Shown here piece after piece: positions 41,150-53,556 of a stretch of 64,000 bases of DNA; the stretch's first letter is position 1, and each line of letters starts with the position of its first letter. Position numbers and translations under genes: made by a program. The stretch spans positions 6,439,454 through 6,503,453 of the forward strand of contig OZ024938.1 in assembly GCA_964017235.1 (NCBI GenBank), given 5' to 3'. The notes under the pieces were generated by a model. That model was given only the letters and a program-made list of their open reading frames with translations. It searched no databases and was not told where the DNA came from. The DNA is from Sabellastarte sp. h YS-2021 (taxonomy: Eukaryota > Annelida > Polychaeta > Sabellida > Sabellidae).

Positions 41150-43145
41150 TGTGAAGGCTTCTTCCTGAACCATACTATTTTTACTGAAGGTTGGTGGATC
41201 AACAAGTATCACTTTATAACCCCAGATAACTGCGGTGATGGTAAGAAGCTATGGCAGGCACTGAATAGAACATTGAGTCGGTCAAATACCACTGTCCTCC
41301 CATCTTTTATTGAGGAAAAATTATTAGCAAACAGATTTGGTTCGTTTTTTATTGATAAAATTAATAAGCTCCGAGACACCTTCAAACACACCCGATCTAA
41401 GTCTCTTTACCCAGTCAAGGAGCCACCAACTTTCAGTTCCTTTCAAGTTGTCACTGAGAGCCCCTTCAAAAACCTGCTCTCTAGATCCATGTCCCACACA
41501 TATTGTGAAACAATGTATAGACATCCTTCTTCCTTCATTGACAAAATGGGACTTGTCACTCAAAACTTTTCCCTAATCCTTTTAAACAGGCTATTGTCAC
41601 ACCTCTCCGCAAAAAGTCCACCCTTTCAAGAGAGGACTTGAAGAGCTATCGACCAATGTCTGGTCTTAGCTTCTTGTCAAAGTTGGACCGAATAGTGACT
41701 GCCCAAATTAGGTCTCACATAGATTCTCATGATCTTGGAAAAACTTTCCAGTCAGCCTATAAGGTGGGGCACTCAACAGAAACTGCCTTGTTGTGCATCA
41801 AAAATGAGATTCACTTATCTCTGTCCAAGGTCATGCCTACAGCACTGGGGTGCTCAACCTGTCTGCAGCTTTTGATACTTTTGATCATGACACACTCCTT
41901 TCCTGTTTGTCAGCTAGGTTTGGCTTTGCTGGATCTGCACTAAAATGGTTTAGATCCTACCTCCAGGATCGTTTTCAGTCAGTCAAGATTGGTTCTAGTC
42001 TTTCGAATTAGTTCAAATTAAAGTTTGGAGTCCCCCAAAGTTCTGTCTTAGGTCCTCTTCTATTTTCCCTCTATACAACACCTCTTGGTCAAGTCATCAG
42101 AAAATATACTGGAGCTAAATACCACTTTTATGCTGATGATACCCAGCTGTTCATTCACTTATCCCCTGATGATAGTCTCAAGTCTTTTGACTGTATTAAA
42201 TCATTTGAATGATATTCAGGTCTGGATGTCTGAAAACAAACTCAAGCTAAACCCTGATAAAACAGAATTCATAGTTTTTGGTGCCAAAGACGGATACAAA
42301 TGGCTCATCGACTCATTTCCTGTCAATATCCTGGGTAATTGTCTCTCGCTCAAAGATGTTGTACGCAATTTGGGTGTTTTGTTTGATGCAAAGTTCTGTT
42401 TCACCAATGACGTAAATTCTGTAATCAAATCTTGTTTTATTAGCCTCAGGGACCTTGATCGTATCAGGAGGTTTCCTCCATTGATACATCAGTGGTGATT
42501 GCAAATGCTCCTCAGGTCAGCAGTCATTTGGAATATTGCAATTCTCTAGTTCACAGTTTGTCATCCCGTAATGCTACCAGGCTCCAATATGTTCAAAATG
42601 CTCTTGCACGGTTTTTCACCGGTGCTTCTAAGTACACTCACATCACATCCAGCCTTAGGACACTTCATTGGCTACCCCTCAGACAACAAATTATCTTCAA
42701 AACCCCAGTTCTGGTGTATAAGTACCTCACCACTGGCCAGCCTAAGTACTTTGCACCATATCTTTCCTTGTACAAATCTGCCGTGAATACAAGACGTTCC
42801 AACCCAAAAAATTTGTTCCTCCAGGTTCCTCATTATTGTGCTTCCATCCATAAATCAAAGGTCCACTTCAACAACAGTTTCTCATATGATGCCCTGAAGT
42901 TATGGAATGATCTTCCACATGATATCCACAGTGCTCCAAATCTCTCCTGTTTCAAAAGTTGACTAAAAACCTACCTGTTTCAGAAATCATTTCCACCTTA
43001 GCTTCTAACTACCGAACACCGGATCGCCTCTCTGGGTACGACTTGGAACATGTCTATTGTCTTGATGATTTATTCCTTACGGACTGGATGGTGTGCCTTA
43101 GAATCCATAGATGTGAAGATTAAGCCCTTGGACAATTGATTGATT
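41150..43145 (+). mobile_element. CR1-like LINE, 5'-truncated, long copy
   Basis: Begins in the linker between endonuclease and RT (KKLWQALNRTLSRSNTTVLP), runs through RT and C-terminus, and ends 'gaagattaagcccttggaca' followed by (attg)n-like repeats near 43136-43165. The tail differs from the aattagaatt type, so this is a different CR1 subfamily. Confidence 0.85.
41160..43001 (+). pseudogene. CR1-like RT remnant
   Basis: Motifs in order: FGSFFIDKINKLRDTF; CSLDPCPTHIVKQCIDILLP; SYRPMSGLSFLSKLDRIVTA; SAYKVGHSTETALLCIKNEI; a damaged first catalytic region after 41840; RFQSVKIGSSLSN then a stop at 42008-42010; [20 protein letters not shown] (PQG changed to PQS); [14 protein letters not shown] (about 42125-42166); NKLKLNPDKTEFIVFG; LEYCNSLVHSL; LRTLHWLPLRQQIIFK; and the terminal KTYLFQKSFPP. 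Several frame changes; dead. Confidence 0.85.
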
Positions 43146-43734
43146 GATTTATTTATTGATTGATAACCCTAGGCTCTTATTTCTATTTAAGTTAAGAAAA
43201 AAGTTAAAGTTAGGAGACATTTCAATTTGATATTATATTGTTCAGGCATTGATGAAGTAACTTGGAAAGAAAGTCAAGAGAGCTCATATGGAGAAGAGTA
43301 AGAGGATTATTTGATGTGGAAGATAGAACTCAGGATATTGAGAGTACGAAGGACTGAAGGAGGACAGGGTTCGAGAAGAGGGACACAGTTGTAGGGGATG
43401 GAAGAGAATAGATCAGCCACAGACTTCACAGTAACATATTTCACAGGCAAAAGAAGCAAGTGCCCCAGCATAAGAACCTGATGGACTAGGATGAGGAGGC
43501 CAAAGTGGACCTTAGACAGGAACATGTGGAATTTTATAAAAAGAAGCATGATAAGTTAAAGTATCATCACAAAAAGACAGAATATGGCAAGAGATAGACA
43601 GCAGAAGAGATCTAAGAGTTGTAGATATTACAGCAAAGTTCAATTCACTGTGGTAAGCTTGAGATGAGGTGATCTAAGTAATTTATTTATATAGTGCTTA
43701 ACGTGACCCTTAGTACCGTATATGGTATATTGTA
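43146..43734. other. No recognisable gene
   Basis: Purine-rich on the + strand from about 43200 to 43640. Open - strand sequence (43549-43307) shows no domain. Nothing supportable. Confidence 0.4.
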
Positions 43735-43915
43735 GTTGGAAGTTGGATGGGCAGAGGAAACCAGTACATAAAATTCAGCATTGTTCTGTACTGTAAACTG
43801 AAAACCATCAGCAAGACACTAAAAACTTTTCTTGAGATCTGTTCAAGATTCATACTTTGATCTCAGACGTGGAAGACAAGTGTCTTACCACTGTGACTCT
43901 GAAATCTAAGTAAGG
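43735..43915 (-). mobile_element. tRNA-derived SINE (family 1), reverse
   Basis: On the - strand: 'cacagtggtaagacacttgt', then a B box region that is weak ('gatcaaagtatgaatc'), then 'cagtttacagtacagaac' and 'ggtttcctctgccc'. The 3' side adds 'cgttaagcactatataaata'. Older than the other copies. Confidence 0.7.
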
Positions 43916-44599
43916 CTCTGTCCCAGTACAGATGTATGCCATGTGAAGTGACTAGGTTTCAAGACCCTGACCTGCAGATCTCCTGCAATGAGAGCCCCTT
44001 CTGACAGTGTTTTGGTATCATGTAAATGAGTGAGAGAAGCCAATCAGCAAACCCCCAGTGTCTCCGCTGTCCCGCATCTTTTCAACTTTTTGAGGAACTG
44101 TCAGATGCAGACTTTTTCTCATCGAAAACGAAACACACACACCTTGTGGAAGAGGACCAATGCACATAAAACAAAATACTGCAAAAGAGCTTTAAAAATA
44201 AATGAAACAAAAATCTGAAAATAAAAACATTGTGAAAAATAATCTTGAAGAGAAATACTTTAAAATAATCTTTGCGAAAAAGATCTTAGATAGAATATTC
44301 AGAAGAATATCTTTGGAAAAATCATTCAAAAAATTTCAATGTTACTTTCAAATTATCTTGCTGGATATGAAAAGGAAAGAACTGTCTTGGGCTAAATATT
44401 CAGTGTACATTGCATTAAGTCTGCACTGGATGAAAGAAGCATTTGACTTCAAGTAAAATTTGTTGATGTACTACAGGACAATAAAACTAATTCTTTTCAG
44501 TGTGTTTTTCACATTTTGAGTTATAAATGGGCGGATGTATTTATTGTGGGGTTTGGATTTGAATGCTATGCTTTGATAAAAGCTTTTGGAATAGTTGGC
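43916..44599. other. No recognisable gene
   Basis: Open stretches at 44030-44218 and 44202-44456 are Lys/Asn-rich as expected from AT-rich DNA, with no domain. Not annotated as genes. Confidence 0.4.
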
Positions 44600-44638
44600 G
44601 GCCCTAAAAAGGACCTTTGATTAGTCCTGAAAAGGACT
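44600..44638 (-). promoter_or_regulatory. Two histone-mRNA-type 3' stem-loops
   Basis: The - strand reads AGTCCTTTTCAGGACT (44638-44623), 'aatcaaa', then GGTCCTTTTTAGGGCC (44615-44600). Each has a 6-bp stem and a TTTC or TTTT loop, the shape bound by SLBP at the 3' ends of replication-dependent histone mRNAs. The following 'gccaactattcc' resembles the usual A/C-rich flank. No histone coding sequence lies upstream on the - strand; a CR1 3' end and a HARBI1 remnant occupy that side. Probably an orphan histone 3' end. Confidence 0.45.
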
Positions 44639-44659
44639 GATTATAGGCTCAGGTAATAT

Positions 44660-44870
44660 TTCTAATAATAATCTCTCTTCAATCAGGAAGAAGCTAAAAA
44701 CCTATCTCTTTGTAAAAGCTTACCGACCCTAGTTTTTCTGTTCTTGGTATTTCTCTGAGGTGCCAACCCCTGCAATGTTTTTGGATTTAACGATTACAGT
44801 CTTTGATTTCTGGCATTATGTGCCTTAGGGTCTTTTACAACTAGAATTCCATTTTATTCCTTCATCATGC
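44660..44870 (+). mobile_element. CR1-like LINE 3' end
   Basis: Encodes SIRKKLKTYLFVKAYRP with a stop, then a 3' UTR with 'ctgaggtgccaacccctgca' and 'gtgccttagggtct'. The final tail is eroded. Confidence 0.7.
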
Positions 44871-44889
44871 CACTGTACTGCTCCTCATT

Positions 44890-45530
44890 CATGAAGTGAT
44901 TCATAAGTTAATATCTTTGCTCCTTTGCCACCCTGGACATATTTGTCATGTCCTTGACTGCCATTGTGGCCACTACATGCTTGTCTGGTTCAGGTGGGCA
45001 GTTCTCAAGATTCTGGGCACTTCCTCAGATAATTATGCAGTACCACATATGTAAGGGCTCTGTCAGTGGCCACTTGTGGATGCTGCTGTATTGTGAAGAG
45101 GAAAACTCTGACTCAATTGGTCAGGATCTTGAGGGTGCCTCTGACCACTGTTCTGCCCCTGGATATTCCACAGTTAGAAATCCTTTCATTTTTAAATGAG
45201 TGCTCGGCGAGAGAAAGGCTTCATGAGATAAGGCTTCAGGGAAAATGCATCATCCCCAAGCACCCTATCATCCCTCTGCCACCTTCAAACAGTGGCTCGG
45301 ATTTAGGCTGCCCTATGGATCCATCTTCTAACTTCTCCCTCAGTTTGGACTGGTAAAAAATTGTGAGCTGAAGCAGGAGCCACTGCATCCAAGACTGACC
45401 AAAATGTATTAACCACAATAAAATGGAACTCCGAGAAATTAAAGTATTTACTCATTGCATGAGGTGGCTTTTTATGGCCACACACTTTCCATAGATAGGC
45501 CCTACAGCATATGGGATGTTCCACTTGATC
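44890..45530 (-). pseudogene. HARBI1-like transposase, DDE domain remnant
   Basis: The - strand reads WNIPYAVGPIYGKCVAIK, then in the next frame KKPPHAMSKYFNFSEFHFIV, QSKLREKLEDGSIGQPKSEP then LFEGGRG, LMKPFSRRAL, RGTLKILTN, FTIQQHPQVAT and LTYVVLHNYLRKC. This is the HARBI1 order from the DDE start to the C-terminal VVLHN motif. The first catalytic Asp of the usual IDGK is Tyr (IYGK), and three or more frameshifts occur. No convincing terminal repeats were found around it. It is diverged from the other two transposase copies and thus represents a second Harbinger lineage. Confidence 0.8.
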
Positions 45531-45534
45531 CTGA

Positions 45535-46439
45535 ATACATCAATTACTTTCTTTCAGTCTTTTGAGATGGTGACACAGCAGAGAAATTCTACTTGAAATT
45601 CAGTTAGTGACAGATCATGATCAAAATCAGGATGAATTGCATGTTTTATCGGTCCAAGTCAGGATGGATCCACAGACAAATCATGGAGTATGGATAAAAG
45701 ACAGGAAGTTCAGGATACATTTTTAATTTTGCACTTTTTTGTCATTTTGTCCTATTTCACCCTAATGTTATAACTGGGGACTGAGTCCTGACAGTCTTTA
45801 AATATGAACCACCACTTTATGAATGTGAGTGTGTGGACAAATTCTTTGAGCATTGGCTTAAAACTAAATAGTGGGTTTATGTCTCCTTCGAAACCAAAGG
45901 TATTATCAGGAGAGGCTATCAATATATCTGACAGATTGTTAAGCGCTTGATTACACAGCTAAGTGATCAAGCGCCAAAGTTGTTTTTCACTGAAAAACTG
46001 AGGCTTATTTATAAAATTGTGAGCTGACCTATTGTTACTAGCTTTCATGTGTCTGTGTGTTCTTTTATTATCTTATGTGGTTTTACTTATCTGTGAGCAA
46101 CTTTAATGTGTGAGCAATCCATAACATTTGTAAATATCATATTTACTTATGCAAATAAATAGAGTTTATGTTTGTGTTATTTATCTGTTTAGTCTTTTCA
46201 TAATGTATCAATAAGTGGTAATAAATTTACTTACATACTAAACAATGAACAAAACTGGTAATAATGGTTTTCTTTCAGATATATTTATTACTTATTGTAG
46301 AGCAAAATAAGCCAGACAAGCTAGAGTACAGACCACCCAACAGGTGTATTACATGTGATTGTCTAATGTCATTACTTCCTAATGCCCATAATGTTTAGCT
46401 ATGTTCAATGTATGTTCAATTCAATACCTTTTAGTAGGG
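45535..46439. other. No recognisable gene
   Basis: AT-rich. The pair 'taagcgcttgattac' and 'taagtgatcaagcgcc' (about 45940-45975) forms a small inverted repeat. Nothing else. Confidence 0.45.
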
Positions 46440-47092
46440 TAAATGTCAGATGTGTCAGGTATTCTCTTACTTGTGATGCTTCTATACTTGTTGCCAGTGT
46501 TCTTATTAGTAGCCAGTTGGATTACTATAACTCACCCTTCAGGAGTCTATCCAAGTTCATTCTACATCAGTTATAATGCAAATTAGAATTGTATCAAACA
46601 CTAGAAGATCCACCAGAAAACCTCATTTTCTTAAGAAATTACACAGGCTTCCCATTGAACATTGATCAGTGATTAAAACAGCCACACTTGTTAACACTTT
46701 TTTTACACTGGTCTTACCAAGTATTATGCTCAAGAACTTTCTTTTTATGATACGTTTTATAGTGCCGGGCATAGTCAGAGTGGTGGTAACTTCAAAGTTC
46801 TACTCTTCTATTATTAGACCTCTGTCAAACAATTCGGTTATTGCATTGCTTCTGATGCTCCCACTGTTTGAAATGCTATTCCTGATGAGATTTGTTCATC
46901 CCCTCTAGCTTCCTTCAGAAAAGGGCGTAAAACCTACCTGGCATACCCACCTTAGTCTTAATCATCCCCTGGAGATCTCCTTTGACTTCTGTCCCTAGAT
47001 ACTAAAATTGGATGACCGGCTTTGTGACACTGCACCTTAGAATCTCCTTCATTAAGGGGAGATTATGAGCTATAAAAGTCCAAACTGAATTC
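46440..47092 (+). mobile_element. CR1-like LINE, heavily decayed 3' part
   Basis: Fragments of the C-terminus survive in several frames: 'gatgcttctatacttgttgc', VKQFGYCIASDAPTV, SFRKGRKTYLAYPP. The 3' end is 'gattatgagctataaaagtc' then 'caaactgaattctgatt'. Older than the 3838-4560 copy. Confidence 0.75.
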
Positions 47093-50000
47093 TGATTAAA
47101 TAAGTCAAATTTAGTGGAATTTATACATCAATTCAATAATCTTTTTCACAGCTCTATGAAAGCTTATTTAATTTAATTTATCAAGAATATGGGTAAACAG
47201 TGTATTGTGGTGGTCAAGGATTCTATTTAGAAAAATTATATGTTCTCTCCATGTACAATGTATAGAGAGTTACGTGATTACTATTTTCAAATTTTGTGCA
47301 TTGCAAAGTAATCCAAATCCAAAAATGATATGTTTCAATTTAAGGTCTAGCTTCAATTTTATGCCTAACATTTTCCGTATACTATAAACCATTGGGCACA
47401 GAAATAATTAAATTATGCTATTAAAATATTCTTAATGAAGTAAATTTACTAAACATTTTTAATCTTTACCTTTGAGGCCAATTCAACAGGCACTTTTTGG
47501 TCTTTTTGAAGACACCTGACATCAAACCTTCAAAACAAATTTAATATTTATATTGATTCAAATCAGCAAATTCTTGCATAATGTCTAGTTCATTCCCTAG
47601 AGATATTATGTTTGACAATGTTAACTAGAATTATATGTATGCTGAATACAAAATTCCTGTGTACCAATGGCAATGTCCTGAATTAAATATTTTCACATAT
47701 TTTAACTGCAAGGTATTCGACTAATGAAATAAAAAAAGTGCATGCAGTGGGCAAATACTGCTTCAGACAGAAAGCCCTTTATGGATAATTAACTAATCAC
47801 ATACATATCTGCTGGCAAGTTTCAATCAAAGATCTTCTTTGCAGGAAATTTTAATTTATCAAAATATATTTAATATATTAATATCTGTGATACCATATAA
47901 TTGTAACCTACTAACCATGTGCACTACACTACCATGCATTAAAATGCATACTACATGAGTACATTATGATATACTGGAGTGTATAATGACATTGTAACTT
48001 TTACATTAACTCAACATTGCACTCCATTAAAATTCTATGCTATGTGCATGACATAAAGTAGACAATACATACTACAATAATTACAACAGTTACTTGTAAA
48101 TTAAAAATAACAGTTACTTGTTAAAAGATAACATTTGTTGCAAATCCAAGACATTTGCAAAAGAGTTTGTACAACTTTTACGTCCTTGAGGGTGGAAGAA
48201 ATTTAATGCACATTATTGTAACTTTTGATAGAGGAAAGATATGTTGACAGAGTATAAACCCAATTTTGTAGTTACCGGGTTGTGTACAGACAGAAGCATG
48301 GGGGACGGCGGGTAAATGACATTTACATGTTAATCATTTAGAAAACTGTCCACCAAACTAGTACACTGAAGGAGGACTTGAAGAAAGGTGGCAACTTAAG
48401 AGATGGTTAAAGAGACCAGCCACTGTATAGGCATTTATTGCATAATCTGTCCAAGTCTCACACTTTTTGATATGCTGTAGATCTACATTAGTATTAAAAG
48501 CTACATTTATTCTTGATCTACGAAATGTATAAACTAAAAAGTGATTTGGGTTGAGATCTATAAGTAATAAAATCTTGTGGATATGTTATCTAATCTGAGA
48601 TTGGTTGATGGGGCCTGATGGGCCCAAGAACAGAGCAGCTGCTGGATGTCCAAGAAGCATGGACTTAAGTGCAGCAACGGGACACAACTCATTTTTGGCC
48701 CTGACTTGCAAAGTTTTGACAATTTGAGTAACACTATGAAAATGACGTCTTTACAAAAGGCATTAATCCTATATAATTGAGTTTGGATGTTAATGATTGG
48801 ATGTAGGAGCCAGATTTGACATCTTGAAAAAAAAATTCAAAAATGCAAATGAGTAAATTGTCCCAAAATGGAAGAAAGTGGAAAAATGTAGTAAGCAAGA
48901 GAGATCTTGCTCACGCTATCTACAAAAATCTCATTTTTTTTTACTGGTGGCAAATACCCAGAAACCTCCACTGCTCTTAACATTGATCTAACTTTTGGGT
49001 TATTTAAAAACTTATGTAAAAACCCCAACACAAAGCCTTAATTTCTGATATATAATTATTGACAGAGAAACATCTTAGACCCTCGTTTCTAGAAATTCAA
49101 TAAAAGTGAGACAAATAGTAACTTCTTTAAGTCGAAAATCACCCAGTATGAACTCATAGAAAGCTATGTAAGCAAAAAGCCTCCCCTTGTAGGGAAACCA
49201 AGTTTGGGGTCTCTACCAGTCTCTGACTGACTCTGATCTCTAGGAACACCCAGGTAGTGGAAGTTTCTGTAATTATATTATTCATGATACAGTGATGTAT
49301 ACTTAAGCCTATCTTACATCCCATCGTGTGTGCATGTATGATCTGGTTACAGAAACTCGGTTGATTTGCAAGGGAGACTTAAGCTACACATGCAATTTTA
49401 TAACAGAATGTCAAGTTTGCACAGACACAGCAATGAAAATTGGCATGCACATTATTCTCTGTATGCACGCAGTATGGCTACAAAGGCATCCATGTCTCAA
49501 GGGTAATGTACGAGAGGCTTGGACACATGGATTCTCCTTGCTAGTGATGCAAGTGCTCCCCATTTACTTGCAGGATTTGCACGTGCTATATAATACACTT
49601 GCGTGTACCTTACATGTATATTAACCCACTGTGCAAGCCTGTTCTGTCTATCTGATTTCTCTTTTGACACGAAGGGGGATACCTGGGTGCCGGCCCCACA
49701 TGGGGTCTTTTCACAAGGACCCTGTATGACCGAATGCTTCATCTCAGTCTGTAAAAATTGTAAAACAGAGAGTTGACAGAAGTGTTTGCGACTTTCTTCA
49801 GTAGACTTTTAATTGGCTTTTTGGTTATGTGGAAAAACTAAATACCGAAACAAATGAAGTATGGTAATCCCAATAGCTTTCACTAAAGCACTAAAGGTGA
49901 CTCCGTTGTGACCTTGGTTCGAACCCTGGCAAACTCTTAAACTCTGTTAATCTGATTTATTTCTGATCTTGCAAATTTTGAATTGTAAAACACTTTAGAT

Positions 50001-52771
50001 TTGCCCATTTTTGTGTTTGATGCCAATTGCCTTTTTTTCTTGATTTTTTCTCTATTGGGCCTACAACAATCTTTCTTTGCATGTGTTTGTGCTCAATTAT
50101 TTTGTGTGAAACAATACTGACACGTGTTCTAGGTGCATGTTGTTTATTTAAATTCATGCTCTCTTTGCCTAGTAAACATACCTCTGTCGTATTAAAATAC
50201 ACAGAACAACCACAAGTGGCTTGTTTTCTTTTCTGGCATATTTTGGGCTGAGGTAATCCAAGCATATCTTTTCCTGATTTGCTGAACTTTTAGCACAGTT
50301 CTTTATTCAATGCAATTTCATGATCGGTAGCAAAATGGCAAGATGGAGGTACATGGCAATGAAAGACACTGAATAAAATGAACTTAAAGTTGATAACCTC
50401 CTCCTGTCAAAACAGCCCAAAATGAATAAACTTACCATGCCTTTCTCACCTAAACGTCTTTACGTCACAGAAACAGATCACAGCATTATGGCAGCAGAAA
50501 ATTATACCATAACAATAACACAAAATGTGCCCTGTTTTTCAAGAAAATCTAACCAGGCACTGAATTCTAGCAAAAGCACAATATATCTATCAAGAAGTTT
50601 GCTTTAGACATGAGTCAAACTGAATGACTCTGAAAGTGTACCTTTTTACTTGTCTACACTTCAGTACAGACCTACATGATTTCACTGACAAAAACTGTAG
50701 TGACCAAAACAACAACAGAAGAGATGTACTTACAAGAAAACATAATTGATACCGCAGAATAATCCTCATTGGAAGGAGAGTGATCTATATGAATGATTTT
50801 CCGTTTTTTATTATATATTTTAGTATTTTTAAATGTGTAATATTTGAATGAAATGACTGTTATATTTTCAACCCTGTACTGTCAGCTTGAATCAAATCGG
50901 ACTTCCTGTAATAACAGTTATGCATGTGATTTAACAGAATAAAAGATACTTGTTTACTGAGATTGTTTCTTTTGTAGGCCTCCTTCCACAAATACCAACT
51001 AGGCTTTACTATAGGTTAGCTTCATTGATATAATGATTCCGTCTTCAATTTGTAAATAATGCTGGACCAATATTGGTACATTGCTGGAAAAGCACGTAAT
51101 ATGATAACATCAGACCAACATCAAACATTGTTTCAACATTGGCAAAATAGAAGTGACAATACAATACAGATTTCCAAAATTAAAAGTGAACCATGTAGTT
51201 GTTCAGATTACTACAGAATCGTTAACCATTTAATTCTGTCAAAATTACTTTTGAAAAGACAATTATGACATTGTTAGGTCAATACTTTTTAATGTGTGGA
51301 TATTCTGCATTATTTTAACATATTGAATCAATGTTGATAAGATTTTATGGTCATGTAATCTCATAAATCTTGGGTAGTGCACATTCATAATTATTATACC
51401 TTTTGGCATATAACACAATAAACATACAAAATGGTGAACCGTTCTTCTTAATTCCATTGTTGTACAAAATTCAAGGAGAAATAGGCCCATTGCTGCTTTT
51501 GCAGCCCAAAAGCAATTAATTGGAATTGTCTTGGAGAACTGATTTATGACCAGTAGATGCGCCTGCTACCGTTTGTTTGAGTTGTGATTCTCATCAGTTA
51601 CATAATGCTTCCACCAATGCAAACTTTTTTCCACCCTCTGTGACCTTCAATTCACTTTTCGATTTTATCTGTGTGCCTACAGCATGTTTGACCCCCAATT
51701 GTAAAGTTGCAAAGGGTTGCAACGCTTCAGGGTAAAATTCATTTTTGATATATCTGTGAATTTAAAACCGACCAAAAACAAATTTAGCCCCATCACCGAA
51801 TACACCTATGAAGCACTTTTTGACTGGCCTTACTCACCAACATGCTTGTCTAGAGCTATTGGTTATGAGAACTCTATCTCCAGGATCTGTCCGAGCTCCT
51901 GACTCCAGTAGATTTCTGGTTACACAATGCACAATTTATGTTTGTAGTACTATGCAACTTTGCCTACTTACCTTTCCACTTTTCCAGGTGAGTTGAGGCT
52001 CATCTGTTTCAGTTAAAAGCATGTCTTAGAGAACATAAGTTCAATCCTTCAAAATTAAACATGCCTGAAAACAGATGCAACTTGCCTTAAATGATACAAG
52101 CCCAGTTATTGAAGTTTAACCTGACTTTTTCTGCTCTCCCACTACCTGATTTATGGCCCAATTATTTGCATTCTCTTAACTGACCCTAGTGTCTAAGCTC
52201 ACACAGGGTCAATGTCAATTGAAACAATCCATGAAAAATCCATTGCAAGATATCTGTTTTTGATGCTGTTGACACTTAAGCTGCAATGCGCAGAATCTGG
52301 CATGGTTAAATAAATGATGGTGTTATACACACTCAAACTGACATCTGGGACACTTAAAAAATATTGTATACAAATCTTCATAAATGGATAACAATAGCCA
52401 TGCATACTCAGCAAAGAAGTCAATGGTAGTCAGCAACTACGCTCTTTTGGAGAGAACATAGACTGTCATACTGTTGACTTATTCTCAATTTTGTTATAAA
52501 CACTTGTTTAGGTATTATCTATAAATAGTTAACATCACCAGTTATACTTATTTAATGCTTATGTGTATATCTTTAAAAAGTATGTTGTTGATGATATAAG
52601 CATCGCAGATAAAATCAGTACATTGTGTTGCTGTTACAAAATATTTATCTGGAAATGTTTTGTTTTTCTCCCAACAGGTTGTATTTAATGTTTATATGTA
52701 AAAGTATGGCAGACCCTGCAAAAATACAGGATAAGAGACCATTATCATTATCATCCTGCCGGTGACAATTT
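47093..52771. other. 5.7 kb without recognisable gene or element
   Basis: I find no gene, RNA or repeat I can support. Open stretches (49328-49624, 50265-49957, 51490-51263) carry no domain and match random expectation for AT-rich DNA. A B box-like 'ttggttcgaaccctgg' at 49914-49929 may be a SINE or tRNA scrap. It may hold regulatory DNA or old repeats below recognition. Confidence 0.4.
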
Positions 52772-53556
52772 CCCAGTAAACATTTTTAGGTTTTGCAAAC
52801 GTTTGAAAGGAAACGTTTGGCAAAGGTTAAAAAATGATGGGTATGAAAACCATTTGTAATGGAATGTTTTTAAAACGTTTTTTTTTTAATGATAAATGTT
52901 AGAAAAACATTATAAATGAACATAATAATGTCTGAATAATAATGGGGTCAGAGGTCAAATTCTATATCTTTGTATGGTTGCTCACTATTGAAAATATTAT
53001 TTTCATGTCTAAAATTGTAAGATAGTGGCTTAGAAACTGTGCCCCCACTGAATTCATACTTTTAGGGATTGCATGTGGGGCAATTTTTGACAAAGTCCTC
53101 TAAAATCCCCTATTGTTGCTCACCGCCATCTTTGTTTGGATATGTTTGAAGGTGAAGGTTTGAAATTATAGGTTTAAAAAACGTTTTTGATAGAATGTTT
53201 TAAAAACATTTGACAGGCAATGTTGTTTAAACATTTTATGTGTACTGTTTATAAAACATTTTATGATTAATGTTTGAAAAACACTTCCAGCAAAACCTTA
53301 ACTTTTTCAGCTATTTTATAAATGTTTTAAAAACGTTTCCAGTCAAACCTAGCTTCTTGAGTTATTTTATAAATGTTTAATAAATGTTTTCAATAAAAAT
53401 GTTTGTATAGAGAATGTTTATAAAACGTTTTTTAAACATTAAAGCAAACACGTTTACTTAGAAATGTTTAGAAAACCAAAGATAGGGTTTACTTAAGTTT
53501 TTAAAACGTTTTGTAAACGTTTAAACCGTTTAAAAACATTTTTAATGTTTACTGGG
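52772..53556. mobile_element. Foldback element rich in AAACGTTT motifs
   Basis: Starts CCCAGTAAACATTTTTA (52772) and ends AATGTTTACTGGG (53556), perfect terminal inverted repeats of about 13 bases. Inside, more than a dozen variants of 'aaaacgtttt', 'taaaaacattt' and 'aatgtttaaaaaac' occur in both orientations, so the whole can fold on itself. 785 bp, no coding sequence. A central part at about 52930-53160 lacks the motif. Confidence 0.7.

Noticed and set aside
44030-44456. Two overlapping open frames and a CxxC...H phrase in another frame, considered as a zinc-finger exon.
   Set aside because: Spacing between Cys and His does not fit C2H2, composition is Lys/Asn-rich as in random AT-rich DNA, and no splice sites fit.
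45500-45525. 'gggatgttccactt' looked like a Harbinger TIR.
   Set aside because: On the - strand it encodes the WNIP start of the HARBI1-like DDE domain, and no partner TIR or TAA duplication fits. The likeness to the TIR is coincidence.
49328-49624. 98-codon + strand open frame, Cys/His/Leu-rich.
   Set aside because: No domain, no splice partner and no sign of coding composition; chance frames of this size are expected in 64 kb.
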